DNA of 64,000 nucleotides from Caprella mutica (Eukaryota > Arthropoda > Malacostraca > Amphipoda > Caprellidae), in NCBI GenBank assembly GCA_947561585.1, contig CANNZV010005055.1, positions 1 through 64,000 on the forward strand, read 5' to 3'. Made by a program: the position numbers and the translations under genes. Every line of letters begins with the position of its first letter. Within the stretch, counting starts at the first letter, position 1. A model generated the notes under the pieces. The model was not told the DNA's origin, ran no database searches, and worked only from the letters and a program-made list of their open reading frames with translations. This document shows positions 54,155 to 62,474 of this stretch, piece by piece.

Positions 54155-55327
54155 TTAGACTGCTTGGCCCTGCTGTCCAGTGCGCCCCGCCGCTTCCTGA
54201 GCCGTGCCACCCAACGTCACAAATTGCGCGGTTCCGTATCCGTTGAATCGCGTTGCAGTGACCGTTGAATAGGCGCCCATAGCGGGGAACAACAGGATGT
54301 CACCTTCGGCAATATCACAGGGCATGTCCACCGCGTCGGGCAGGCGGTCAAGACTGTCACAGGTCGGTCCAAACACAACCAATTTCCGCTCGATCCCACG
54401 ACGAACGGCGCCGGTTCTGTCCAACACTTGCACACCGCCGAACGCGGGCAGATCACGCAGTTCTGACAGGCTGCCATAGATGCCGTCATTCAGAAAAATC
54501 GCATCTTCGGACACCGCTTTGACCCGCAGCGCCAGTTGCACACATCCCGCCACCATCGCGCGACCCGGTTCACACACAAGCTCTGGTACTTGAGCGCCAA
54601 AGACATCGCGGCAGGTGTACGCAATTGCCGTGCAAATTTCGGGTAGACTGGCCGGGGCGCCGCCCGGACCAATACCGAAACCACCACCTACATTCAGCCG
54701 TTTCAGCCGCACATCCGCGTCACGCGTCACCTGCCCTACTGCGCGAATGTAGCTGGACCAAGCCTGCGGATCACAGCACTGTGTGCCGGGGTGGAACGTC
54801 ATCGACGCGGTTCCGCCACGGCGTTTGACCTCGTGTAGCAGGGATGCAGCGGTCGCAGGGTCGGCACCGAATTTAGCTCCAAAGTCATAGGCCGCCCCGC
54901 CAACGGGCAGCTTGAGACGTACGGCAATTTCGGTCCCTTCAATGGGGCCAAGCTTGTCCAGTTCGGACATGCGGTCCACGGAAAAGCTGATCACTCCTGC
55001 CCGTCTGGCCAATGCAATCTCAGCCGCAGATCGGACCGGGTTATGGTAGTGCAACCGCGCCATTGGCGCTGCATGGCGCACCGCCTGCATTTCTGATGGT
55101 GAAGCCACGTCAAAAGCCGCCATGCCTTTGGCCACCAGTGCGTTCAAAACGGCAGGATCAGGGTTTGCCTTGACCGCGTACGTCACCTCACCGGGGAAAA
55201 GCGCGCAAAACTGTTGATATGTCCCCGACAACCTGTCTGGTGAAAAGAAATAAACCGGCCCATCGGGATCATTCTGACCCAGCCAGTCTTTGGGACAATT
55301 TGGGGAAGTATCGGAGTGTGTCATCAT
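54155..55327 (-). CDS. Fold-III PLP-dependent ornithine/lysine (diamino acid) decarboxylase
   Basis: The 390-residue alanine-racemase-fold enzyme shows YAVKANPDP with the PLP Lys, FHPGTQ, LNVGGGFG, CEPGRAMVAG and the active-site FGPTCDSLD with Cys and Asp. These are typical of bacterial and eukaryotic ornithine decarboxylases that make putrescine. Lysine or both substrates are possible. Two adjacent ATGs (55327, 55324) follow an AGG site. It is divergent from an Lrp-type regulator that probably controls it. Confidence 0.88.
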   Translation of the reverse strand: MMTHSDTSPNCPKDWLGQNDPDGPVYFFSPDRLSGTYQQFCALFPGEVTYAVKANPDPAVLNALVAKGMAAFDVASPSEMQAVRHAAPMARLHYHNPVRSAAEIALARRAGVISFSVDRMSELDKLGPIEGTEIAVRLKLPVGGAAYDFGAKFGADPATAASLLHEVKRRGGTASMTFHPGTQCCDPQAWSSYIRAVGQVTRDADVRLKRLNVGGGFGIGPGGAPASLPEICTAIAYTCRDVFGAQVPELVCEPGRAMVAGCVQLALRVKAVSEDAIFLNDGIYGSLSELRDLPAFGGVQVLDRTGAVRRGIERKLVVFGPTCDSLDRLPDAVDMPCDIAEGDILLFPAMGAYSTVTATRFNGYGTAQFVTLGGTAQEAAGRTGQQGQAV

Positions 55328-55397
55328 ACCTGCCTCGCGCTGTTTCCCGATAGTCTTGCAGGCAATTCGGTCAAAAACACTTGGCAGATCATACGAA

Positions 55398-55868
55398 ATG
55401 CACAAAACTACGATCACAATGACGCAAGAAGTACATCATATTGACGAAACCGACCGCGCACTGATCGCGTTGCTGTCAGAAAACGCGCGCCTTCCCGTGG
55501 CCGATCTGGCGCGCAAATTGGGTATTGCGCGCACAACCGTACAGGCGCGGCTTGAACGGTTGCAGCACACCGGGGCGATTGCTGGTTTCACCCTACGGCG
55601 CGGAGCCGCCCTGCGTCCCGCCATCCGGGCAACGGTTCTAATCAGTGTCGAACCGCGCGCAACGCCTGCGGTTCTGGCACGCCTCAAGGCTATGCCTGTC
55701 GTAGACAACGCGCATACGACTTCGGGACGGGTCGATCTGATAGTCTCACTCAGCGCGCGCACAACAGAAGAGCTGGACCGCACGTTGGATCAGATCGGAG
55801 AAACCAAAGGCGTGCGCAGTTCAGAAAGTTTGATCCACCTATCAACCAAGATAGACAGAGGCGTTTGA
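55398..55868 (+). CDS. Lrp/AsnC-family transcriptional regulator
   Basis: The ~156-residue protein has the family N-terminal HTH (DETDRALIALLSENARLPVADLARKLGIARTTVQARLERL) and a C-terminal RAM effector domain (RATVLISVEPRATPAVLARL; DLIVSLSARTTEELD). The divergent arrangement with the amino acid decarboxylase suggests that ornithine or lysine is the effector. An ATG at 55419 is an alternative start. Confidence 0.88.
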   Translation: MHKTTITMTQEVHHIDETDRALIALLSENARLPVADLARKLGIARTTVQARLERLQHTGAIAGFTLRRGAALRPAIRATVLISVEPRATPAVLARLKAMPVVDNAHTTSGRVDLIVSLSARTTEELDRTLDQIGETKGVRSSESLIHLSTKIDRGV

Positions 55869-55922
55869 TCATCGGGCGCATGATGTTGGCGCGCCCCCCG
55901 TTCGCCGCAACGGGCAAGGCGG

Positions 55923-56531
55923 TCAGGTTTCGGCGTCGTCATCCTCCAACGCGTAGTCCTTGAACAGGCCACCTTGAAAGATAAAGAACGCAAAAATCGC
56001 GGCCGACAGACCGAAGGTCTTGAAATACACCCACGTTTCCGTGCTCATGGTGCGCCAGATTATTTCGTTCAGCAGCGCCAACCCAAAAAACAACCCCGTC
56101 ACCCGGCGCGTCAGGATCATCCAACCTTCGTCCTGCAAAGGCATCAATCCTTCCATGACGGACCGCAAATAAGACTGGCCGCGCAGCAGGCCAAAGCCCA
56201 GCACCCCCCCGAACAACACATAAATCAACGTCGGTTTGATTTTGAAAAACCGTTCATCATTCAGCCACACCGACAGCCCGCCAAACACCACGATCAGCAC
56301 CGCCGTCACCACCTGCATCCGGCTTAGGTGGCCGGTCAGTTTCCACTGCAGGCCCATGGAAATCAGAAACAGCGGGATGAACCCGGCTGTCACCACGATG
56401 AACCCGGCATACTCTGTGCCGCCAATGGTAAACACCTCATCCTTCAGCCACAGATAGGCGACAAAGAACGCCAGCAGCGGGCCATATTCCAGCGCGGATT
56501 TGACAAACGGATTGATGGGCTTTGGTTCCAT
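55923..56531 (-). CDS. yciB: Inner-membrane spanning protein YciB (septation protein A family)
   Basis: The 202-residue protein has five to six membrane helices and the YciB/IspZ pattern: ALEYGPLLAFFVAYLW, KPTLIYVLFGGVLGFGLL, and the C-terminal NEIIWRTMSTETWVYFKTF. It is linked to envelope integrity and intracellular septation in other bacteria. An AAGGAG site precedes the ATG. A Glu/Asp-rich tail ends the protein. Confidence 0.92.
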   Translation of the reverse strand: MEPKPINPFVKSALEYGPLLAFFVAYLWLKDEVFTIGGTEYAGFIVVTAGFIPLFLISMGLQWKLTGHLSRMQVVTAVLIVVFGGLSVWLNDERFFKIKPTLIYVLFGGVLGFGLLRGQSYLRSVMEGLMPLQDEGWMILTRRVTGLFFGLALLNEIIWRTMSTETWVYFKTFGLSAAIFAFFIFQGGLFKDYALEDDDAET

Positions 56532-56591
56532 GGACGGGCTCCTTTGCCTGTCAGATAATCGCTTGGGCCGTAAAGGGCAACGCGCCGTGGT

Positions 56592-58352
56592 CTATCCGCC
56601 CAGAAGTGTCAGCGCGCCAACCAGAACCGTGGCCAACACAAAGCCCGCAAGCTTTTGAAAATGAAAGAAACTGTCGATCCAGACGCGCCGGTGGGTCACA
56701 TCTGTGTGATCCTCGGACGGTTGAATCAACGGCAGCGCGTTTTCCAGCGAGTACCAGAAACTGTCGATGGTGGGCCGGTCACGGAAGCGATGGCTGATAT
56801 TGGCCACAAACGTCCCAAACAGCACCAACGCGCCGAACCACCACAGCACCCGGAACGGTCGAATGCCAAAGCCGGTCAGTTCCGACCACAGCCGCTCGGC
56901 GCCCCAACGCAGGTAGTCCTCTTTCTCCCACAGCCACGCCATGCGCCGTTCATGGCGTTTCAACGCCACCTGATCGGCGGCCCGATCCGCCCCCATATCA
57001 CGCAGAACGGATTCCAGCTGCATATAGGGCTGCGGCACATACCCTTCACCTTGCACATTCAGAAATGGGCCAGCGGTGACCTGTTCGACAAAATCGCCCT
57101 TGATCGACGACAGATCATAGCCATCAGTCGACCCCAGCCCGCCAAGGCGGGAATAGGTAAAGCCCACCGGATCAACCGGCAGCGGCGTGCCATCTTCCCG
57201 TTCCCACGGTTCCGGCAAACGCGCCTGTAAGGCGTCCTACTGTGGCATTGCGCAGGATCAGTTCCGCGTCAGCACCCCATGACGGAGCGACGTGCCCCGG
57301 CTGATAAAAGGACAATTCATTTGCTTGCAGGCCCGTCAAATCGACCGTTCTAGCAAATTTGCTGCCGAACAATTGCACATCCCCGCCAACCTGAACGCGC
57401 GNNNNNNNNNNNNNNNNNNNNNNNNNNNNNNNNNNNNNNNNNNNNNNNNNNNNNNNNNNNNNNNNNNNNNNNNNNNNNNNNNNNNNNNNNNNNNNNNNNN
57501 NNNNNNNNNNNNNNNNNNNNNNNNNNNNNNNNNNNNNNNNNNNNNNNNNNNNNNNNNNNNNNNNNNNNNNNNNNNNNNNNNNNNNNNNNNNNNNNNNNNN
57601 NNNNNNNNNNNNNNNNNNNNNNNNNNNNNNNNNNNNNNNNNNNNNNNNNNNNNNNNNNNNNNNNNNNNNNNNNNNNNNNNNNNNNNNNNNNNNNNNNNNN
57701 NNNNNNNNNNNNNNNNNNNNNNNNNNNNNNNNNNNNNNNNNNNNNNNNNNNNNNNNNNNNNNNNNNNNNNNNNNNNNNNNNNNNNNNNNNNNNNNNNNNN
57801 NNNNNNNNNNNNNNNNNNNNNNNNNNNNNNNNNNNNNNNNNNNNNNNNNNNNNNNNNNNNNNNNNNNNNNNNNNNNNNNNNNNNNNNNNNNNNNNNNNNN
57901 NNNNNNNNNNNNNNNNNNNNNNNNNNNNNNNNNNNNNNNNNNNNNNNNNNNNNNNNNNNNNNNNNNNNNNNNNNNNNNNNNNNNNNNNNNNNNNNNNNNN
58001 NNNNNNNNNNNNNNNNNNNNNNNNNNNNNNNNNNNNNNNNNNNNNNNNNNNNNNNNNNNNNNNNNNNNNNNNNNNNNNNNNNNNNNNNNNNNNNNNNNNN
58101 NNNNNNNNNNNNNNNNNNNNNNNNNNNNNNNNNNNNNNNNNNNNNNNNNNNNNNNNNNNNNNNNNNNNNNNNNNNNNNNNNNNNNNNNNNNNNNNNNNNN
58201 NNNNNNNNNNNNNNNNNNNNNNNNNNNNNNNNNNNNNNNNNNNNNNNNNNNNNNNNNNNNNNNNNNNNNNNNNTGCACGCGTCCGTCTGAACAGACTTGT
58301 CGTGCGCCCAAGCGGGTGCCGACAAGACAAACAGAAAAACCAAAAAACGCAT
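56592..58352 (-). CDS. Exported/membrane protein with two C-terminal helices, interrupted by an assembly gap and one frameshift
   Basis: A strong GGAGG site and an ATG at 58352 start a signal peptide (MRFLVFLFVLSAPAWA). After the 872-N gap the sequence continues VQVGGDVQLFGSKFARTVDL and QANELSFYQPGHV. It then runs through YMQLESVLRDMGADRAADQV to a C-terminal pair of helices (VLWWFGALVLFGTFV and LAGFVLATVLVGALTLL). This is the pattern of pentapeptide/low-complexity membrane proteins of unknown function. At 57236-57237 one extra G on the coding strand shifts the frame; removing it gives NATVDALQARLPEPWERED. That both sides of the gap belong to one gene is inference. Confidence 0.55.
57402..58273. 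other. Assembly gap (872 N)
   Basis: Undetermined bases inside the exported-protein gene. The flanks read in a compatible direction on the minus strand. The real gap length may differ from the number of N. Confidence 0.95.
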
Positions 58353-58381
58353 AAAAACCTCCGAACTCAATCGAAGGCAGT

Positions 58382-59284
58382 TTAGCCGCCCATTTCCACA
58401 ATCACAGCCCCAATCGCGATCAGCGCCATCAGGGCAATACGGCGCGGCCCCACGGTTTCGCGCAGCACCAGCCAGCCGATCAGCGCGGCAAACACGGTGG
58501 AGGTTTCGCGCAGCACCGCCGCTTCGCCCACCTTGTCCAGCCGTGTGGCCAACATGATCGATCCGAAACTGGCAAAGGCGATCAGCCCGCCCAGCACACC
58601 GCGCGCGGCCAAAGGGCCCAGCGCCGGACGCTGGACCATGGCGCGATACCGCAGGACCGCAATCACCGGAATGGCCAGCCCGTCGATAAAGAAAAACCAC
58701 GCCAGAAAGGTAAACGGGTTCGCCGTGGCACGGATGCCATAGGCGTCATACGTGGTATACAACGCCACAAACAGACGGTGGCAAAAGCAAAGCCCAGCGC
58801 CGACACCAGCGTGTCGCGGTTGGCTTCAAGATAGGCCAGATTGTACAGCGCCAGTCCAAAAATGCCCGACAGCAACACCGCCACCCCCAGCCACTGAACC
58901 GCCGTGAAGGTTTCGTCAAAGATCAGCCCACGCACCGATGACCGCAAACAGCGGCCCGGTGCCGCGCACAACAGGGTAGACCACCGTGTAGGCGCCGCGC
59001 GTGTAGGCCGTGGCCTGTAGCAGTTTGTAAACCGTGTGGATGACAAAGGCGCCCGCAAAGATTGGCCACATATGCGGTTCAGGCCATGGCACCACAAACA
59101 GCGCAAAGGGCGCGGCCATCAGCCCATAGCTGGCATCAATGGCCCCCCGCGACAGCCACGGATCGTGACGCCCCTTTTGCAGCGCACCGAAAACCGCATG
59201 CAAAAACGCCGCCATGACGGCAAGGATCAACGCGACCTGATGGCCGGTTTGCGTGCCTTCGATAGACAGAAGGTAGTCGGTCAT
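58382..59284 (-). CDS. EamA/DMT-superfamily transporter (two compensating frameshifts in this assembly)
   Basis: The product has about ten helices in two EamA-like halves: ILAVMAAFLHAVFGALQKGRHD at the start, ATAYTRGAYTVVYPVVRG, then QWLGVAVLLSGIFGLALYNL, AALIGWLVLRETVG and a final ALIAIGAVIVEMGG. The frame breaks twice. An extra G in the run at 58927-58929 must be dropped to read VIGAWLIFDETFTA; one T is missing at about 58769-58771 (VCFVALYTTYDAYG). The breaks cancel, and each falls in a three-base homopolymer. An amino acid or metabolite exporter role is usual for the family. Confidence 0.75.
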
Positions 59285-59387
59285 GCCGGTCGGTGATGGG
59301 GGGCCTGCCCCGTCGCCATTGGGCTAGAACCAATGGCGCATTCTGGCGCGCGCCCGGAGGTATTTTTATCAAGAAGACACACAAGGC

Positions 59388-60728
59388 TCACTCTGTCAGA
59401 CCTGTCAGCGCGGCGGCGAATTCTTCGGGATCGAACGGGGACAAATCGTCAATCTGTTCGCCCACGCCAATTGCATGGATTGGCAGGCCGAACCTGTCTG
59501 CCAGTGCAACCAGCACGCCGCCCTTTGCCGTGCCATCGAGTTTGGTCATCACAAGACCCGACACATCCGAAATCTTTTGAAACGTGTCGACTTGGTTCAG
59601 CGCGTTCTGGCCCGTGGTGGCGTCCAGAACCAACAGCGTGTTGTGCGGCGCCTCTGGGTCCTTTTTGCGGATCACTCGGACGATCTTAGCCAATTCTTCC
59701 ATCAGATCCTGCCGGTTCTGCAACCGACCCGCTGTGTCAATCAACAGCAGGTCGGCACCGTCGGCCTGCGCGCGGGTCATGGCATCAAAGGCCAGACTGG
59801 CGGGGTCCGACCCTTCGGGCGCGGTCAGAACCGGCACACCGGCGCGGTCGCCCCAAACCTGAAGCTGTTCAACCGCGGCCGCGCGGAACGTATCGCCCGC
59901 TGCGATGACAACCGATTTGCCCGCTGCCTTGAACTGAGACGCCAATTTGCCAATCGTCGTGGTCTTGCCAGATCCGTTCACACCCACCACCAGAACCACC
60001 TGCGGTTTGGTCGGGTACAAAGGCAATGGTCGGGCCACAGGTTCCATGATCCGGGCCACTTCACCGGCCAGCAACTCTTTGATTTCACGCACGGACAACC
60101 GTTTACCATAGCGCCCTTCGGCGATGTTGGCTGTGACGCGCAGCGCCGTGTCTACCCCCATATCCGACGCGATCAGCAGCTCTTCGAGCTGTTCGATCAT
60201 CTCGTCATCCAGCGTTCGGCGCACCACTGGTTCGCTTTTGGCAGTGCGTCCAAGAAGCCGTCCAATCAGGCCCGGCTTGGCCGTTTCTTGTTCCGGGGCG
60301 TCGTCTTCAAGAGCGGCGGCAACCGAAAGATCAACGTCCAGTTTGCCTATCGGTTCCGACGGGACGTCCTGCGGAGCCTCAGGTTCTGTGGTGTCTTCGG
60401 GCGACGCAACGATTTCCGGTTGGGGGGCTGGGGCCAGGTCAGGCTTTGGCGTCTGAATTTCGACTGGCGGTTCCGGTTGGTCCGGCGTCTGCGGTTCAGG
60501 TTCTGGTTCCTGCCGCGATTCAGGTTCGTCCAACTGCGACGGCGTGGGTTCAGGGATTTCTTCGGGCGCGCGCGGCGGTTCCGCTTCGGGTTCCGGCGCT
60601 TTGGTAGGCGCGATTTCTGCTTGGGCCGGTTCCTGGACACCGCCGTCCTGCACAATTGCATCCAGCCCCTCATCCAGTTTTGAAGAGGATTTGAACAGTT
60701 TGTTCTTAAGCTTGCCGAAAAAAGACAT
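59388..60728 (-). CDS. ftsY: Signal recognition particle receptor FtsY
   Basis: FtsY docks SRP-ribosome complexes at the inner membrane. After a short basic N-terminus (MSFFGKLKNKLFKSSSKL) comes a long Pro/Glu-rich acidic A-domain (residues ~30-140), then the N and G domains. These carry VVGVNGSGKTTTIGKLASQF (P-loop), GDTFRAAAVEQLQVWG, LIDTAGRLQNRQDL and MTKLDGTAKGG. The length of 446 residues is within the family range. The ATG at 60728 is preferred over one 33 bases upstream because it begins the conserved FFGKLK start. It is divergent from the transglycosylase gene. Confidence 0.96.
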   Translation of the reverse strand: MSFFGKLKNKLFKSSSKLDEGLDAIVQDGGVQEPAQAEIAPTKAPEPEAEPPRAPEEIPEPTPSQLDEPESRQEPEPEPQTPDQPEPPVEIQTPKPDLAPAPQPEIVASPEDTTEPEAPQDVPSEPIGKLDVDLSVAAALEDDAPEQETAKPGLIGRLLGRTAKSEPVVRRTLDDEMIEQLEELLIASDMGVDTALRVTANIAEGRYGKRLSVREIKELLAGEVARIMEPVARPLPLYPTKPQVVLVVGVNGSGKTTTIGKLASQFKAAGKSVVIAAGDTFRAAAVEQLQVWGDRAGVPVLTAPEGSDPASLAFDAMTRAQADGADLLLIDTAGRLQNRQDLMEELAKIVRVIRKKDPEAPHNTLLVLDATTGQNALNQVDTFQKISDVSGLVMTKLDGTAKGGVLVALADRFGLPIHAIGVGEQIDDLSPFDPEEFAAALTGLTE

Positions 60729-60832
60729 GGTGCCAGCGCCTGAAGTTATTTCCCCTTCCACCTAATACGACGTGCGCGGTAATGAAAGTGTGTGTTGACC
60801 TATACCCGTTTCCTCTGTCTCAGGTTGAACCT

Positions 60833-61717
60833 ATGTTTCGTTTGTTGATTGCCCTGCTTGTCATCTTTGCACCGGCCCAAGTCCGGGCCGAAGCCGGGAC
60901 AATTTGCAGCCGGGGCAGCTTTGGCCACATGCAATGCATCCGGCCACAGCATTTTGTCCACGACACTTGTCAGGCAATTCAGGCGTTTTCGCGCGATCAT
61001 GGGCTGGATCCAGGATTCTTCGCCCGGCTGATCTGGCAAGAAAGCCGGTTTGACCCCAATGCGCTTAGCCATGCAAATGCACGCGGGATTGCACAGTTCA
61101 TTGACAGCACCGCGGCGCTGCGCGGGCTAAGGGATTCCTACAACCCGGCAGAGGCGCTTGAATATTCGGCCGAGTATCTGGGGGAATTGTCACGGCGCTA
61201 TGGCAACCACGGGCTGGCGGCAGTGGCCTATAATGGCGGTGAGCGGCGCGCCGATGGATTGGTGGCCCGCACAGGTGGGCTGGCACGTGAGACCGTCAAT
61301 TACGTGCAGATCATCACTGGGCTAACCGCCGAAACATGGCGCGATGCCCCGCCCGAAACCCATGATTTCCGGCTACAAAAGGACTTGCCCTTTGACAAGG
61401 CCTGTCACGACATGGCCCGCAACAGACGGCTGACCGCCTATCCCAAACCGGAACCGGCGATCAAGAAATGGGGTGTGCAGATGGCTTTTGGCACCACGCA
61501 GTCGCGGGCTATGGCTCAGTACAAGGACCGGGGACGCCGGTGTGCCAGCCTGTTAAAAGGCGAAACCCCGGACCTTGTCTGGCAAAAAAGCCGCGCCAGC
61601 CCAAAAGGCGGGTATTACATGGCACGCATCGGCCGCAATTCGCGGGACGCGGCTTGGCGGTTTTGCAACCGTCTAAAACGCAGCGGATGCCTGTGTGCGG
61701 TCTACAAGAACTGGTAG
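60833..61717 (+). CDS. Lytic transglycosylase (SLT domain)
   Basis: The 294-residue product has a signal peptide (MFRLLIALLVIFAPAQVRA) and an SLT domain: FARLIWQESRFDPNALS with the catalytic Glu, HANARGIAQFI, LEYSAEYLGELSRRYGNH, AAVAYNGGERR. It cleaves peptidoglycan glycan strands in the periplasm, giving anhydro-MurNAc products. The C-terminal ~90 residues, with several Cys and a SPOR-like ARIGRNSRDAAWRFCNRLK segment, may bind peptidoglycan. An in-frame ATG 51 bases upstream is less likely because it precedes the signal peptide. Confidence 0.9.
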   Translation: MFRLLIALLVIFAPAQVRAEAGTICSRGSFGHMQCIRPQHFVHDTCQAIQAFSRDHGLDPGFFARLIWQESRFDPNALSHANARGIAQFIDSTAALRGLRDSYNPAEALEYSAEYLGELSRRYGNHGLAAVAYNGGERRADGLVARTGGLARETVNYVQIITGLTAETWRDAPPETHDFRLQKDLPFDKACHDMARNRRLTAYPKPEPAIKKWGVQMAFGTTQSRAMAQYKDRGRRCASLLKGETPDLVWQKSRASPKGGYYMARIGRNSRDAAWRFCNRLKRSGCLCAVYKNW

Positions 61718-61835
61718 GCGTTTGATCTTGTTCCGGGCGCAGGTGAGCTTTGGGTCACGGCCCTGAGCCTTGCCAAAATCTTGCCTATTGGGGGCACGAC
61801 GTTCTGTCTGCTGACCTGCCCCAAGGGACCTTGAT

Positions 61836-62474
61836 TCAGAACTGGGTCACACCAGACACTAGAAGGAAGCTGCCCAGAAACAACGCCTGCGCGGACCAAT
61901 ACGTCAGCCAGACCGCGCGGGCCGCCCATGGGCGCCAGCGGCTGTCAGGCCGCATCAGGAACAACTCATGCGCCAGTACCGAATCTGACACCATAAACAA
62001 CAACGCCCCCCACAGGATCGGCGGACCCGGCCACAGGCTGGCAATGCCCATCGCTGCGATGATCGCAACATAAACCATGACCGCCGGACGCAGAGCGCCA
62101 GTGACCGGCCAAAGCCTGCGCGCCATCCAAAGCGCAAATACGGTCATGCCAACGCCAAGCACCCAAGCCGACGCAGCAGGCGGTGAAAATGAAAAGAACA
62201 GCGCGACATAGGCCAGATGTGCGATGGCAAAGCTAATCAGGCCAAACAAAAATGTCTTGTCGGTATCACGCGACAAAAACGCATCGCCCACCGCCCCAAA
62301 GGCCAACCCAACGAACAGCAAAGGTGGCAGGCCCTGCGCCCAGGCAACATAGGCCAAGGGCGCCACTGCGCCGACCTTGATCACCGATTTGGCCAGCGAC
62401 GGCCCGCGCGTGGAAAACCTCAACAGGTAGATCAGCGCGCAGGCCGCTGCGAAGGAAACCGCCAAAGCGGTCAT
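61836..62474 (-). CDS. YhhN-family (lysoplasmalogenase-like) membrane protein
   Basis: The 212-residue product has seven to eight hydrophobic segments and the YhhN pattern: SLAKSVIKVGAVAPLAYVA, LAFGAVGDAFLSRDTDKTFLFG and a C-terminal FMVSDSVLAHELF. Eukaryotic relatives hydrolyse lysoplasmalogens; the bacterial role is not settled. Its ATG overlaps the stop of the formate dehydrogenase-type gene (ATGA), so it is translated from that transcript. Confidence 0.87.
   Translation of the reverse strand: MTALAVSFAAACALIYLLRFSTRGPSLAKSVIKVGAVAPLAYVAWAQGLPPLLFVGLAFGAVGDAFLSRDTDKTFLFGLISFAIAHLAYVALFFSFSPPAASAWVLGVGMTVFALWMARRLWPVTGALRPAVMVYVAIIAAMGIASLWPGPPILWGALLFMVSDSVLAHELFLMRPDSRWRPWAARAVWLTYWSAQALFLGSFLLVSGVTQF

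Noticed and set aside
59475..60683. Long plus-strand open frame (about 400 codons) opposite ftsY
   Set aside because: It is the antisense of the Pro/Glu-rich and GTPase coding sequence, is Arg/Phe-rich and shows no domain; ftsY on the minus strand is certain.
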